Position numbers and translations under genes: made by a program. From positions 853,319 to 917,318 of the forward strand of contig NZ_KI669401.1 in assembly GCF_000507765.1 (NCBI RefSeq): 64,000 bases of DNA, read 5' to 3'. Position 1 is the stretch's first letter; each line of letters starts with the position of its first letter. The notes under the pieces were generated by a model. It was given only the letters and a program-made list of their open reading frames with translations. It searched no databases and was not told where the DNA came from. Positions 46,057-59,329 of the stretch are shown piece by piece. Source of the DNA: Streptococcus parasanguinis CC87K. Lineage in GTDB: Bacteria > Bacillota > Bacilli > Lactobacillales > Streptococcaceae.

Positions 46057-47232
46057 ATGACTCTTACGACAATTTCAAAAGAAGAATTTACCTCATTTGC
46101 AAATACCGTCTCCCATCGCTCTTTCATCCAGTCTGCAGAGATGGCAGATCTGCTTGTAGAGCGAGGGAACACCGTTCAATTTATCGCTTGGAAGGAAGAT
46201 GATCAAGTCCAAGTGGCTGCGATCTTGTATAGTCTTCCCATGACAGGTGGTCTCCATATGGAAATCAATTCAGGGCCCCTCTACCAAGAGGAAGCTATGC
46301 TGGAACCCTTCTATGCAGCTTTAAAAGACTATGCGAAAGAGAATAGCGCTATTGAACTCGTCATCAAGCCCTATGATACCTATCAAACCTTTGACAGCGA
46401 CGGAAATCCAACCAGTGAGGAGCAAACTCATTTTATGGATACCCTTAAAAACTTGGGCTATCAGCATGATGGTTTAACAACTGGTTACCCAGGTGGAGAA
46501 CCTGTCTGGCACTATCTAAAGAATCTCAATGGAGTTGACTCCAAAACTCTACTAAAATCCTTCAACAAAAATTGTAGTCGTAATATTACCACTGCCCTAA
46601 ACTATGATATTTCCATCCGAAACATTACCAGAGAAGAAATCCCTCAGTTTAAACAAATTATCGAGGAAACTGGTAAGAGACAAGGTTTTGAAGATAAAAG
46701 TCTGAGTTACTACTATGATTTGTATGATAGTTTTGGTCCATATGCGGAATTCGTAGTTGCTGAGATCAATTCAACAGCTGCCCTTGCCCACTTGGATCAG
46801 AAAATTTCCTTGCTAAATCCATCCGCCAAACAATATGAACAACAATTACAAAAACTAGAGAAACAAAAGAATATTGTTCGGGAAACTTTAGCTGGTAAAG
46901 AATCTGAAACAGTTCCTTTAGCATGTGCTCTCATAATCTATACCCCCTCAGAAGTCACTTATTTATTTGGAGGATCTTATACTAAATTTCAGAAATTTTC
47001 TGCTGCTTTCTTGATTCAATACCATGCAATGAAGCGAGCATTAGAAAAAGGGATCACCTTATACAACTTCCTAGGCATTCAAGGAATCTTTGACGGGTCA
47101 GATGGTGTGCTTCGTTTCAAACAGAACTTCAATGGCTACATCGTTCGTAAGATGGGAACCTTCCGTTATTATCCCCGTCCTCTTAAATACAAAATGATTT
47201 CTCTCATTAAGAAACTTTTAGGACGTTCCTAA
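46057..47232 (+). CDS. murN: tRNA-dependent peptidoglycan branching enzyme MurN
   Basis: A 391-aa FemX-family transferase adding the second residue (Ala) of the dipeptide branch after MurM. Shares HLDQKISLLNPSAKQYEQQL coiled-coil arm and the MKRALEKGITLYNFLGIQG region. Start follows AAGGAG and is 5 bp after murM, so the pair is one unit. Confidence 0.93.
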   Translation: MTLTTISKEEFTSFANTVSHRSFIQSAEMADLLVERGNTVQFIAWKEDDQVQVAAILYSLPMTGGLHMEINSGPLYQEEAMLEPFYAALKDYAKENSAIELVIKPYDTYQTFDSDGNPTSEEQTHFMDTLKNLGYQHDGLTTGYPGGEPVWHYLKNLNGVDSKTLLKSFNKNCSRNITTALNYDISIRNITREEIPQFKQIIEETGKRQGFEDKSLSYYYDLYDSFGPYAEFVVAEINSTAALAHLDQKISLLNPSAKQYEQQLQKLEKQKNIVRETLAGKESETVPLACALIIYTPSEVTYLFGGSYTKFQKFSAAFLIQYHAMKRALEKGITLYNFLGIQGIFDGSDGVLRFKQNFNGYIVRKMGTFRYYPRPLKYKMISLIKKLLGRS

Positions 47233-47235
47233 CTC

Positions 47236-47263
47236 AAAAGACCAGCTTTGTAGCTGGTCTTTT
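47236..47263 (+). terminator. murN terminator
   Basis: AAAAGACCAGCT pairs with AGCTGGTCTTTT around TTGT. Confidence 0.9.
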
Positions 47264-47270
47264 CTACTAT

Positions 47271-47300
47271 AAAAAAGTCGAGGGAAACCTCGACTTTTTT
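47271..47300 (-). terminator. tpiA terminator
   Basis: AAAAAAGTCGAGG pairs with CCTCGACTTTTTT around GAAA. Confidence 0.92.
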
Positions 47301-47306
47301 AGATCA

Positions 47307-48065
47307 TTATTTAACGAAGTCAAGCAATGCCAAGAAGCTTTCAGCTTCAAGTGATGCACCACCTACAAGAGCTCCGTCAACGTCTGGACAAGCCATGTAT
47401 TCAGCAACATTTTCAGGTTTAACTGAACCACCGTATTGAACACGTACTTTGTCAGCCACTTCTTGACCAAAGTCAGCAGCTACAACGTCACGAACAACTT
47501 TACACATTTTTTGTGCGTCGTCTTGTGAAGCAGATTTACCAGTACCGATAGCCCAGATTGGTTCGTAGGCGATTACTGTTGAAGCGACTTGTTCTGCAGT
47601 CAATCCAGCCAAAGCAGCTGAAACTTGAGCACCTACGAATTCTGCTGCTTTACCAGCTTCGTAAGTTTCAAGGCTTTCACCACAACAGATGATTGGAAGC
47701 ATACCGTTCGCAAAGATTGCTTTTGCTTTTTTGTTGATGTCTTCATCAGTTTCGTGGAAGTAGTCACGACGTTCTGAGTGACCGATAACAACGTAGTCAG
47801 TACCGATTTCTTTCAAAACTTGTGGGCTAGTTTCACCAGTGAAGGCACCAGCATTTTCAAAGTAAGTGTTTTGTGCAGCAACTTTAAGGTTTGAACCTTT
47901 AGCAGCGGAAAGTACAGCTGTCAAGTCAACTGCAGGAGCCGCGATGCCAGCTTCAACAAGATCAGCTGAAGGAAGTTTTGATGCTACAGCTTCAACGAAT
48001 GCTTTTGCTTCTTCTGGATTTTTGTTCATTTTCCAGTTACCAGCGATAAATGGTTTACGTGACAT
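47307..48065 (-). CDS. tpiA: Triosephosphate isomerase
   Basis: The 252-aa glycolytic isomerase interconverts DHAP and glyceraldehyde-3-phosphate. Catalytic Lys12 (NWKMN), His96 (GHSERR) and Glu168 ([11 protein letters not shown]) are all present. Own terminator; close to tuf as in other streptococci. Confidence 0.98.
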   Translation of the reverse strand: MSRKPFIAGNWKMNKNPEEAKAFVEAVASKLPSADLVEAGIAAPAVDLTAVLSAAKGSNLKVAAQNTYFENAGAFTGETSPQVLKEIGTDYVVIGHSERRDYFHETDEDINKKAKAIFANGMLPIICCGESLETYEAGKAAEFVGAQVSAALAGLTAEQVASTVIAYEPIWAIGTGKSASQDDAQKMCKVVRDVVAADFGQEVADKVRVQYGGSVKPENVAEYMACPDVDGALVGGASLEAESFLALLDFVK

Positions 48066-48163
48066 TTCACATACCTCTTTTTTCTAATTTTATACTATCT
48101 ATTTTACCATAAATTTCGTCATAATGAAAGGTTGCACAAGCTCATTTTACTTTTTACCAAAAT

Positions 48164-48188
48164 AAAAACCCCGTCTTCACGGGGTTTT
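48164..48188 (-). terminator. tuf terminator
   Basis: AAAACCCCGT pairs with ACGGGGTTTT around CTTC, about 40 bp downstream of the tuf stop. Confidence 0.9.
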
Positions 48189-48229
48189 CTGTCTGTCTAT
48201 ATAATTGTTAATCTGGGAACTAGATCGAA

Positions 48230-49426
<1,197 letters not shown>

Positions 49427-49497
49427 TTGAGTAAAAGCCTCCAATAAAATATATTTTATAGATAGACAGTAGGCAATACAGTCTAACTTTCCTTACT

Positions 49498-49526
49498 ATT
49501 CTATCGAATTTTAGATAAAATTGCAA
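49498..49526 (-). promoter_or_regulatory. tuf promoter
   Basis: Minus strand: TTGCAA (49521-49526), 17-bp spacer, TAGAAT (49498-49503), 71 bp before the ATG. Confidence 0.65.
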
Positions 49527-49545
49527 GCCTTTTACCTATATTTTC

Positions 49546-49650
49546 TTAATTATTCCTCTTCTTTCCTTTTATTTTGTCCTCTTGCTGAAAGATCCTGATC
49601 AAGCCTTGAAAATCCTCATTTGAAATCTTCAATTTAAACTTGTTAAGCAT
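49546..49650 (-). CDS. Possible 34-aa small ORF (doubtful)
   Basis: Minus-strand ATG at 49650, translation MLNKFKLKISNEDFQGLIRI... with basic C-terminus and stop at 49546. There is no convincing ribosome site and it ends just before the tuf promoter. It may be a gene remnant or noise. Confidence 0.2.
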   Translation of the reverse strand: MLNKFKLKISNEDFQGLIRIFQQEDKIKGKKRNN

Positions 49651-49675
49651 CTTCTATCACTTCGTTTTAGAGTAG

Positions 49676-49705
49676 AAAAAATCGGAACAATGTTCCGATT
49701 TTTTT
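49676..49705 (-). terminator. ppc terminator
   Basis: AAAAAATCGGAAC pairs with GTTCCGATTTTTT around AAT; it overlaps the ppc stop codon. Confidence 0.9.
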
Positions 49706-52529
49706 AACCTGAATTTCGTAATCCTGTAGCCACTCCATTGATGGTGATATGGATTAGCTTGTCTTGATCGGCTGATAGTTGTCCAGTCCGTTGACGTCGA
49801 ATCAATTCTAACTGAATATAGTTCAAGACGTTAAAGTACGGCATCCGATAATCCAAACTTTCTTTCAGATAAGGGTTTTCCGCGAGCAATTCGTCATGCT
49901 CCTCAATCATCAGGATGATATCCTTGGTCAATTGCCATTCATGTAAGATAATCTGATAGATATTGCGGACTTCTTCTTCCTCACACAATTGCGCATACTC
50001 AAAAGCAATATCCATGTTGGCTTTGGATAAGACCATGTCCACATTTGACAAGAGAGATTGGAAGAAAGGCCAGTTCTTATACATATATCGAAGGGTTTCA
50101 ATATTCTCAGGATCCTCATCGATAAATTCCTTAAAGCTAGAACCTACTCCATACCAACCAGGGAACATCACCCGACTTTGTGACCAAGAGAAGACCCAAG
50201 GAATGGCACGCAAACCACCAATTTCTGTAATAGTCTTACGAGCAGCTGGACGCGAACCAATATTAAAGCTAGAAATAGCTTTGATCGGACTTGATTCAAA
50301 GAAGTAATCATAGAAGTGCTCATTTCCAAAGACCAAATCACGATAGATATCGTAACTGCGATTCACGACTTTATCCATGACTTCCCCGAAACGATCAAAC
50401 ATAGAAAATGGACTCTTTTGTTCGGAAATCATTCGGTTAATGGTTGCTGAGACGAGCATCTCAAGGTTGTAATAGGCAGCATCTTTGTTCCCGTATTTAT
50501 TGCCGATCACTTCCCCTTGCTCGGTTAAGCGGATACGGTCATTAATGGATTTCAATGGTTGAGAAGTGATGGCTTCATAAGTAGGACCTCCACCACGACC
50601 AACCGTACCACCACGACCATGGAAGAAGGTAATCTTCACTCCAAACTCATCTCCGATAGCAGTCAATTGTTGTTGGGCTTTAAAGAGGGTCCAGCAAGAA
50701 GACAAGTAGCCACCATCCTTGTTGGAATCAGAGTAACCTAACATAATTTCTTGGTAGTTGTTCTTAGAAGCAATCCAACGTTTGGCAATTGGAAGAGACA
50801 AGTAGCTTCTCATAGTTTCTTCTGAATGATCCAAATCTTCGATTGTTTCAAACAAAGGTACGATTTGCACGCGAGCTTTTTCTGTATCAACTAAGCCCAC
50901 TTCTTTCAACATCACAGCCAATTCCAACATATCTGATACACTTGTTGCATGTGAAATGATGTTTTGACGAATGACTTCTTCTCCTAAACGATCCTTCAAT
51001 TCACGAGCCGTATGGAAAATTGCTAGTTCTTTTTCAAGCAGTTCAGATTTTTCAGCATGGGTAGCTGATAAAATTCGTGGGTCTTCTAAGAGTTCTTTCA
51101 AGAGAACCTGACACTTTTCATCCTCTGATAAATCAGAATAATGGTCATTAATCCCTGCCGATTTCAATAATTCTGCTACACAGGCTTCATGCACACTAGA
51201 ATCCTGGCGCATATCAATAGAGGCGAGATAGAATCCAAAAACATCGATGGCTTCTAGAAGTTCTGCAAATTCACCAGAAATTAAATACTCTGATTTGTTT
51301 TCTAACAAGGAATCTTTGATCTTTTTAAGGTCTTCTTTAAATTCTTGAGCAGAGGCATAAGCTGGAGCTTCTTTCTCAGAAATTTTCTTTAAAGCTCCAG
51401 AGATACGATTGCCGATATAGTCAGAAACTGGCCCTTGTTGATGAGCGTTTGCTCCTAATAATCTCTCGACAGCATAACGATCTTCTCTAGTTTCCCCAAC
51501 CATCGTCCATTCTTTTAAGTTGACCAATGTTTGGATCAATTTTGACTGGATATAGTGGAAAGCACGACGGTATGGCTCTTTTTCTCGAAAAACAGATGTA
51601 TCACTTGATAGGGCTGCCATTTCAGCTACTGCTTCACTTGTTTTAGAAAGACTCGTTGAAAGTGAGAAATGACGGTATAATTTAGAAATCTTTTCGATGT
51701 AATAGTTCAAAATGACTTCACTTTGAATGGTTGCTGAACGTTTCAAGGTCTCGGCAGTTACAAACGGATTTCCGTCCCGGTCTCCGCCAATCCACATTCC
51801 CATTGTAATCGGACGTGGTTGTTCGAGTTCTAATCCATGCTCTTTTGCCAAACGTTTATATTCCAGCATAAGGTTTGGAACAGCTTGTAAAAAGGAGCTA
51901 TTGTAATATTCCATGACGTTGGTGATCTCATTAGTCACCTTCAATTTTTTGTCACGAATCATATCCGTTTGCATCATGATTTCAATATTACAACGAAGAT
52001 TATTATACCACTTGTTTTCATTAATCAATCCCGCTTTAACATCCCGGTGTTGACGAAGAAGAGCATGGATATGATTGGTCAGATCCAGCATAGTCTTTCT
52101 TTGCACTTGAGTTGGATGGGCTGTCAAAACAGGCACAATATTGAGATTTTCAAGAATTTCTTGTGCATCTTCATTTTTCGCAACTTCTTTAATGGTTGAA
52201 GAAAGTTTTCCGAGGTAATCACCATCCACGTTATTCAAATGATTGATTTCATAGGCCAAATCGACATCTTCTGAGATATTAATTAAGAGTGGTAAAATGG
52301 CAAAATAACGTGAAATGACTGTCATTTCTTCATTTGTCAATTGTTCCACTAGTTGGTTCAAATCACGATAATTCTTTGTTTTCGATAGATCTTTCAATTG
52401 TGAGATCTTTTCAAATGTTTCTGGACGAACCAAATTTTTCGTAATATCATCCAATAAATTGGTTAAAATTTCGGCTTCTTCTTTAACAATATCTTTATTT
52501 CTAAAGTTCTCTAATTTTTGTAAGACCAT
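49704..52529 (-). CDS. ppc: Phosphoenolpyruvate carboxylase
   Basis: A 941-aa anaplerotic enzyme forming oxaloacetate from PEP and bicarbonate, supplying aspartate. The catalytic His is in [13 protein letters not shown] and the [10 protein letters not shown] loop and [13 protein letters not shown] are conserved. The start MVLQKLENF is set by AAAAGGAG at the right distance; an upstream ATG is too close to the same site. It follows ftsW by 38 bp, and the streptococcal ftsW-ppc pairing is known. Confidence 0.97.
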   Translation of the reverse strand: MVLQKLENFRNKDIVKEEAEILTNLLDDITKNLVRPETFEKISQLKDLSKTKNYRDLNQLVEQLTNEEMTVISRYFAILPLLINISEDVDLAYEINHLNNVDGDYLGKLSSTIKEVAKNEDAQEILENLNIVPVLTAHPTQVQRKTMLDLTNHIHALLRQHRDVKAGLINENKWYNNLRCNIEIMMQTDMIRDKKLKVTNEITNVMEYYNSSFLQAVPNLMLEYKRLAKEHGLELEQPRPITMGMWIGGDRDGNPFVTAETLKRSATIQSEVILNYYIEKISKLYRHFSLSTSLSKTSEAVAEMAALSSDTSVFREKEPYRRAFHYIQSKLIQTLVNLKEWTMVGETREDRYAVERLLGANAHQQGPVSDYIGNRISGALKKISEKEAPAYASAQEFKEDLKKIKDSLLENKSEYLISGEFAELLEAIDVFGFYLASIDMRQDSSVHEACVAELLKSAGINDHYSDLSEDEKCQVLLKELLEDPRILSATHAEKSELLEKELAIFHTARELKDRLGEEVIRQNIISHATSVSDMLELAVMLKEVGLVDTEKARVQIVPLFETIEDLDHSEETMRSYLSLPIAKRWIASKNNYQEIMLGYSDSNKDGGYLSSCWTLFKAQQQLTAIGDEFGVKITFFHGRGGTVGRGGGPTYEAITSQPLKSINDRIRLTEQGEVIGNKYGNKDAAYYNLEMLVSATINRMISEQKSPFSMFDRFGEVMDKVVNRSYDIYRDLVFGNEHFYDYFFESSPIKAISSFNIGSRPAARKTITEIGGLRAIPWVFSWSQSRVMFPGWYGVGSSFKEFIDEDPENIETLRYMYKNWPFFQSLLSNVDMVLSKANMDIAFEYAQLCEEEEVRNIYQIILHEWQLTKDIILMIEEHDELLAENPYLKESLDYRMPYFNVLNYIQLELIRRQRTGQLSADQDKLIHITINGVATGLRNSG

Positions 52530-52567
52530 TTTTTCTCCTTTTTGAATAGCCATTAAACAATACCCTT

Positions 52568-53809
52568 TTAATAATATGGTTTAATTTTACCTTTTTCTTC
52601 AAAAACCATGCCTTCTTGTTCCATCTTGGCCCGTTTTTCACTCGCATCGATATTCAAAACGAAAGCAATCGCTACAGATAAGACCCATAAACTATTTCCT
52701 CCTTGAGACAAGAAGGGGAAGGTCACTCCAGTAGACGGAATCAAACCAGAAATTCCTCCGATGTTAATGAAGGTTTGTACCAAGATCATCCCACCGATCC
52801 CAATGGCCATCATCGAATTAAAAGGATTCTTTGCTCGAATACCGACTAAAATGATCCGAAGAATCAAGAAGAATAAGAGAGCAAGGATCAAGCTAGCTCC
52901 AACAAAACCTAATTCTTCAATCACAATCGCAAATACAAAGTCTGTGTGGGCTTCTGGTAAGTAACCTTGTTTTTCAATGGAATTTCCAAGCCCCAAGCCA
53001 AACCAACCACCATTACTCATGGCATAGTAGGAATTAGCTAATTGGTGACCCGCGCCAGACAAGTCATTAAAGGGGTTAAAGAAGGCACTAAACCGTTTGG
53101 CTACATAACCAAAGACAGGAATTTTAGCGACACGGTCCACACCGATAATCCAAATTGAACCAAGGACAATGGACGACGCTCCAACAACTAAACCAAGTAA
53201 AGAGGTGAACCAACGATAGCCCACTCCACTAGCTGTAATCATGATCAAGACCGTTAAGGCCAAGATCGTCGCATTTCCCAAGTCCGGCATAATCACAACG
53301 ATTCCAATCAGAATCAAGGTCAGCCAACGCCAATCATTTAAATTTCTAGGAATCCATTCATTGTGGGTCAATGCTTGGTAATCATAATCACGGATTTCGT
53401 CTTGTCGCTTAGAAAAAATCAAAGCCAGATACCAGACTAAGATAACCTTGAGGTATTCTGCTGGCTGGATACTAAACCCTCCTGGGATCGTCAACCAACC
53501 GTGAGCACCGTTGACCGTATCTGTGATAAACCTGGACAGAATCAACAAAATCACTTCAATAAAGATGACAAAAGCCAGCACTTTTTTATTTCGAAGGAAG
53601 TTTAAGCTAAATTTATAAATCAAAGCGATGGTTAGGAGACTTAGGATGAAAAAGAGCCCCTGTGTCCGTACCATTCGAATCGAACTCACTCCACTTTGAA
53701 TTGCCAAGGCACTTGTTGTCGAATAAACAACAATCAAGCCAATGATGGATAAAATCAAATAGGGAATGAGGATGGAATAATTTAAAAGATGTCTTTTCTC
53801 AATTTTCAT
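52568..53809 (-). CDS. ftsW: Septal SEDS glycosyltransferase FtsW
   Basis: A 413-aa protein with ten TMs. [15 protein letters not shown] and [16 protein letters not shown] match Fts[23 protein letters not shown] is the SEDS signature. It polymerises septal peptidoglycan with PBP2x. It contains [20 protein letters not shown]. Assigned ftsW rather than rodA because of its neighbour ppc, the larger C-terminal tail and these motifs. Confidence 0.93.
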   Translation of the reverse strand: MKIEKRHLLNYSILIPYLILSIIGLIVVYSTTSALAIQSGVSSIRMVRTQGLFFILSLLTIALIYKFSLNFLRNKKVLAFVIFIEVILLILSRFITDTVNGAHGWLTIPGGFSIQPAEYLKVILVWYLALIFSKRQDEIRDYDYQALTHNEWIPRNLNDWRWLTLILIGIVVIMPDLGNATILALTVLIMITASGVGYRWFTSLLGLVVGASSIVLGSIWIIGVDRVAKIPVFGYVAKRFSAFFNPFNDLSGAGHQLANSYYAMSNGGWFGLGLGNSIEKQGYLPEAHTDFVFAIVIEELGFVGASLILALLFFLILRIILVGIRAKNPFNSMMAIGIGGMILVQTFINIGGISGLIPSTGVTFPFLSQGGNSLWVLSVAIAFVLNIDASEKRAKMEQEGMVFEEKGKIKPYY

Positions 53810-54021
53810 AATTCACCATATTCCTAATGTTCAACCTTCATTATATCATTTTTAAGAAGCAAAACCAAGGAAAGGCCCGAAAAGATTCGGCTTCTTCCCA
53901 ATTTTCGAGAAATATTCTAGTCATTCTTCTTATTTTCATATATTTTTATCCTTTTTCGATGAAAAGATTCCTTTTTTTTTGAAAATAATGGCTGAAATCG
54001 TGATCTTTTAAGCATTAAGTT

Positions 54022-54050
54022 TTGCCTTTTCGTCTTATTTACGGTAAAAT
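54022..54050 (+). promoter_or_regulatory. Promoter abutting the GH25 start
   Basis: TTGCCT (54022-54027), 17-bp spacer, TAAAAT (54045-54050); the ATG begins 8 nt later without a ribosome site. Confidence 0.55.
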
Positions 54051-54058
54051 GATTTTGT

Positions 54059-54934
54059 ATGAGAAAAAGGATAAAACCCGTTGTTCTCTTTGTCTTTTTT
54101 ATCGGTATCATTTCTTTTCTGGTTCTTTCACGAACGATTGCCGATCTGCAAGCCAGAGAGCAACAAGCAACAACCAAAACCATTCCGAACTCCAATACAC
54201 CTAAAAAAACAACCACTGCAAGCTCTTCTTCTAAAAAAGAAGAAGATATCAATCCAGAACTGGTTGGCCGCCCGATCATTGATATCTCTGGCTGGCAATT
54301 GCCTAGTGAAATTGACTACGATGTTCTCTCCCAAAATGTGGGAGGTGTGATCGTTCGTGTCCATAGTGGGGCTCAAGCTAAAAAGGAAAATGCGGCGACC
54401 CACTTAAATGGTCTGGATAAATCCTATAAAACCCATATCCAAGAATTCCAAAAACGAAATATCCCAGTCGCGGTCTATGCTTATGTCGCTGCTAAGGATA
54501 AAAAAGAAATGGAAAAAGAAGCAGAAGAATTTTACAAGGCTGCTTCTCCTTACAAGCCGACCTACTATTGGTTAGATGTTGAGGAAAAAACCATGAAGGA
54601 TATGAACGCAGGCGTTGAAGCTTTCCGAGCAAAACTACAAGCTTTGGGTGCCAAAAATATTGGACTCTATATCGGAACCTACTTCATGGAAGAACATAGT
54701 ATCTCCACTGATAAATTTACGGCTCTTTGGATTCCTACTTATGGATTTGATGATGGCTACTATAATGCTGCGCCAGATACCAATACGGAATACGACTTGC
54801 ATCAATATACCTCTCAAGGGCAATTAAATGGATTCTCACACTACTTGGATCTCAACCAAATTGCTCCGACGCAAGACCAAGAAGCGATTTATCGGAAACT
54901 TTTCAAGGTACAAAAAGATAACTCTTCCTCATAG
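54059..54934 (+). CDS. GH25-family lysozyme (membrane-anchored)
   Basis: A 291-aa GH25 muramidase-fold protein: N-terminal basic residues and one TM (PVVLFVFFIGIISFLVLS, about 7-24), a Thr/Ser/Lys linker (about 38-64), then the barrel starting RPIIDISGWQ (catalytic Asp75) with DVEEKT (Asp173, Glu175). No choline-binding repeats follow, unlike pneumococcal LytC. Anchored outside the membrane, it should act on peptidoglycan. Confidence 0.9.
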   Translation: MRKRIKPVVLFVFFIGIISFLVLSRTIADLQAREQQATTKTIPNSNTPKKTTTASSSSKKEEDINPELVGRPIIDISGWQLPSEIDYDVLSQNVGGVIVRVHSGAQAKKENAATHLNGLDKSYKTHIQEFQKRNIPVAVYAYVAAKDKKEMEKEAEEFYKAASPYKPTYYWLDVEEKTMKDMNAGVEAFRAKLQALGAKNIGLYIGTYFMEEHSISTDKFTALWIPTYGFDDGYYNAAPDTNTEYDLHQYTSQGQLNGFSHYLDLNQIAPTQDQEAIYRKLFKVQKDNSSS

Positions 54935-54938
54935 CCTT

Positions 54939-54984
54939 AAAACAGCAGATCAAGTGGTTTTCACTTTTTCTGCTGTTTTCTATT
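54939..54984 (+). terminator. GH25 gene terminator
   Basis: AAAACAGCAGA pairs with TCTGCTGTTTT, with inner AAGTG/CACTT, flanked by T's. Confidence 0.8.
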
Positions 54985-55074
54985 TTTAAGGAGAAGAGAA
55001 TATTGCTGCTATTATATGTTATAATAGTCTAATGAAATCTGATTTTGTAGAGAAAAAGAGAAAAGGAGAAAGCC

Positions 55075-55548
55075 GTGGCAAAAAAAAATAAAGTGAAGAA
55101 AACCTTGGTCGAACAGATCTTGACAAAAGCAAAAATCGAGCACATAGGCTTACAAATCAACGCTTTAGAAGGGATCTTACCAGAAGGGATTGATCGCTCT
55201 ACTATTTTCAAAACCCTAGCTCTCAAAGGTGATAAAACGGGTCCCGTGATTGGGATCATTCCTATTACAGAGCATCTTTCAGAGAAAAAGTTAGCCAAAT
55301 TATCAGGAAATAAGAAAATCGCTATGATTCCTCAAAAAGATCTTGAAAAAACAACGGGTTATATTCATGGGGCCAATAATCCGGTGGGCATTCGCCAAAA
55401 ACATTCTTTTCCTATTTTTATCGACGAATCAGCCCTTCAGTTAGAAACCATGATCGTATCTGCTGGGGAAATTGGCCATAGTATTCAAATCAAACCACAA
55501 CTTCTAGCAGACTTCGTAAAGGCGACTTTTGCAGATATTTTGGAATAA
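55075..55548 (+). CDS. ybaK: YbaK/EbsC-type aminoacyl-tRNA deacylase
   Basis: A 157-aa protein of the YbaK/ProX editing family that hydrolyses mischarged Cys-tRNA(Pro). Start is GTG after AAGGAG. Motifs IFKTLALKGDKTGPVIGIIP, KIAMIPQKDLEKTTGYIHGANNPVG and FPIFIDESALQLETMIVSAG are typical. It directly precedes the phosphoglycerate-mutase-like gene by 22 bp. Confidence 0.92.
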   Translation: MAKKNKVKKTLVEQILTKAKIEHIGLQINALEGILPEGIDRSTIFKTLALKGDKTGPVIGIIPITEHLSEKKLAKLSGNKKIAMIPQKDLEKTTGYIHGANNPVGIRQKHSFPIFIDESALQLETMIVSAGEIGHSIQIKPQLLADFVKATFADILE

Positions 55549-55570
55549 AGACAGAGAAGGAGACAAGATT

Positions 55571-56194
55571 GTGAAACTATATTTTATTCGACACGGACGG
55601 ACAGAATGGAATGAAGAAGGACGTTTGCAAGGATCAAATGGCGATTCTCCGCTATTACCAGCCTCCATTCATCAGCTTGAAAAATTAGGAAAGCATCTAG
55701 CTACTGTCCCTTTTGATGCAGCTTTTGCAAGTGATCTGCCACGGACAGTCCATACTGCACAGATCATTCTCGATCAATTGGAGACACCTCTAAAATTGCA
55801 ACCAACGCCTGCTCTTCGTGAGTGGAATTTGGGAAAATTAGAAGGAGCTAAAATTTCTACCATTTCGGCCATCTATCCCCAACAAATGGATGCGTTTCGA
55901 CATAACCTCGCCCGTTTTCAAAATGAAATCTTTGATGCAGAATCTGTTTATGAAACAACCAAACGTACCTGTGATTTTGTAAAAAGTCTGAAAGGAAAAG
56001 AGCTCGATACCGTTCTCATTGTTGGACACGGAGCTAATTTGACAGCTTCTATTCGAACCTTGCTCGGTTATGAAACAGGAGAACTCCGCAAAAATGGTGG
56101 ACTAGATAATGCCAGCGTGACGATTTTGACAACAGATGATTTTGAGCACTATCACTTAGAAAAATGGAATGATACCTCTTATATAGAGGACTAA
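55571..56194 (+). CDS. Histidine phosphatase family protein (GpmB-like)
   Basis: A 207-aa enzyme. GTG start at 55571 after AAGGAG is preferred over the earlier ATG without a site. Catalytic RHG at residues 7-9 (FIRHGRTEW) and second His in IVGHGANL. The family includes phosphoglycerate mutases and alpha-ribazole phosphatases; the substrate here is not certain. Confidence 0.92.
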   Translation: MKLYFIRHGRTEWNEEGRLQGSNGDSPLLPASIHQLEKLGKHLATVPFDAAFASDLPRTVHTAQIILDQLETPLKLQPTPALREWNLGKLEGAKISTISAIYPQQMDAFRHNLARFQNEIFDAESVYETTKRTCDFVKSLKGKELDTVLIVGHGANLTASIRTLLGYETGELRKNGGLDNASVTILTTDDFEHYHLEKWNDTSYIED

Positions 56195-56222
56195 AAAACA
56201 CTGATCGCAAGATCAGTGTTTT
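56195..56222. terminator. Bidirectional terminator gpmB-like / lysS
   Basis: AAAACACTGATC pairs with GATCAGTGTTTT around GCAA. Confidence 0.9.
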
Positions 56223-56230
56223 CTTTTAGC

Positions 56231-57736
<1,506 letters not shown>

Positions 57737-57937
57737 TTATTCTTCCTTATTCTATCATATTTAGACCAGAAATTCACTAATATTTACCAATTAAACAAAA
57801 ATAAGGTAGAAGAAAAAATGCAGCTTCTTGAATGAATACTCAAAAATATCAGAACACCGTCGTTGACTCCCCAAACAGCATGAACTATCTAAGGCAAGAT
57901 AATTAAAAAGGTTTCGATATACTATTCAACAAAAACA

Positions 57938-57993
57938 TAAAAAAGGAGCGTGATGAATCCTGAACCATTCATCCTGACTCGCTCCTATTTTTT
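57938..57993 (-). terminator. Terminator of the MFP-ATPase-MacB operon
   Basis: AGGAGCG pairs with CGCTCCT, with an inner ATGAAT/ATTCAT stem and T-rich flank. The remaining 216 bp upstream to lysS (57722-57937) contain the lysS leader and otherwise nothing I can support. Confidence 0.8.
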
Positions 57994-59329
57994 ATTCATA
58001 ACGCAGTGCTTCGATAGGGTTTAACTTAGAAGCCTTATTTGCTGGTAAAATCCCAAATATAATGCCAACAAATGCAGAGAAAATAATACTACCAATAGCA
58101 ACATTTAAGGAAATAATCGGCGGTCCTTCTAGGGAGGATGCAGCAAGTGTAGTAATCAAGCTATTCACACCATAAGCAAGGCCAAGTCCAATTAGCCCAC
58201 CAATGATGGTCAAGACCATAGACTCAATCAAAAATTGAACCAGAATCTTACCTCGAGTTGCTCCCAATGCTTTGCGAAGACCAATTTCTCTCGTCCGCTC
58301 AGTGACAGAAACCAACATGATATTCATGACTCCAATCCCACCAACCAAGAGGGAAATCCCTGCAATAGCCCCAATTACTGTCGTCATAATTCCTACTACT
58401 TTATTGGTTTCCTCTAAGATGCTATCTAAATTAAAGATTTGGAATTCCCCTTGGCGAACACCTGAAAGTTCTGTTAGCTTTTGAGCAGCTTCGATCCCAA
58501 CGGATTTGATTTGTTTCACATCCGGTACATGGACGACAATATTTTGAATTTCATCCGTTCCGAATTCAGAAGCCAGCTGAGTATTGGCCATCAAGGCACT
58601 TCCACCTGAAGAAGCTCCATAGAGGGCAGTCCCTGCATTTGGATCCTTGAAAATTCCAACGACGCGATAATTGTTGTCCCCAACAGAGACCACCTGATTC
58701 AGTGGATTTTCCGTTCCAAATAATTGTTGAGCCAAGCCTTCATCAAGAAGCACTACCCGTGAGAAATTACTATAGTCTGCAGGCGTTAATTTTCGGCCAG
58801 ATAGGAGTTCCACCTTCTTGACAGAAAAATAGGTCTCATTTACCCCTTGGATATTCACCCCGTCTGCTTTCTTCTTTTGAAAAGCAATGGTTGCATTGGA
58901 GGTATTGCCTACATAATAGCCATCGATTCCTTGAATCTTGGTTAATTCCTTGACCCAAGATTCTTGCACAACTGGTGGTGCTTCTTTGACTTGACCATCA
59001 ATATCTTCAGCATTTTCTCCCTCGATATCCGATGGAGCAGCCATCCCTCGATCCTCAGCTGCAGGGCCACCTTCGCCTCCACCTTCACCTGTATCTTCAG
59101 AAGGGCCAATATTGATTCCTGTCACATAGCCACTCTTGTTGGGAGAATAAGAGATTTGTACATACTCTTGGTCCTTGGTAAAAGTCTTGGTGACACCAGC
59201 TTTCATACCATCTCCCAGAGCCATGATGACAACCACAGAAGCGACCCCAATAATGATCCCCACCATGGTCAAGAAAGACCGTAATTTATGGCTCATAATC
59301 GAGCTGATCGCAAATTTCCAATTTTGCAT
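57992..59329 (-). CDS. MacB-type ABC transporter permease
   Basis: A 445-aa permease with a TM at about 18-40, a large extracytoplasmic domain (about 45-310) and three C-terminal TMs (from about 320), with FtsX/MacB signature MNIMLVSVTERTREIGLRKALGATRGKIL. The loop contains a Gly/Glu-rich low-complexity stretch (about residues 75-115). The gene begins at the TAATG junction with the ATPase. Members export peptides, antimicrobials or lipoproteins. Confidence 0.92.
   Translation of the reverse strand: MQNWKFAISSIMSHKLRSFLTMVGIIIGVASVVVIMALGDGMKAGVTKTFTKDQEYVQISYSPNKSGYVTGINIGPSEDTGEGGGEGGPAAEDRGMAAPSDIEGENAEDIDGQVKEAPPVVQESWVKELTKIQGIDGYYVGNTSNATIAFQKKKADGVNIQGVNETYFSVKKVELLSGRKLTPADYSNFSRVVLLDEGLAQQLFGTENPLNQVVSVGDNNYRVVGIFKDPNAGTALYGASSGGSALMANTQLASEFGTDEIQNIVVHVPDVKQIKSVGIEAAQKLTELSGVRQGEFQIFNLDSILEETNKVVGIMTTVIGAIAGISLLVGGIGVMNIMLVSVTERTREIGLRKALGATRGKILVQFLIESMVLTIIGGLIGLGLAYGVNSLITTLAASSLEGPPIISLNVAIGSIIFSAFVGIIFGILPANKASKLNPIEALRYE

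Noticed and set aside
53917..54279. 120-codon minus-strand ORF opposite the start of the GH25 gene
   Set aside because: No ribosome site and it reads through the GH25 coding strand; the lysozyme frame has domain evidence.
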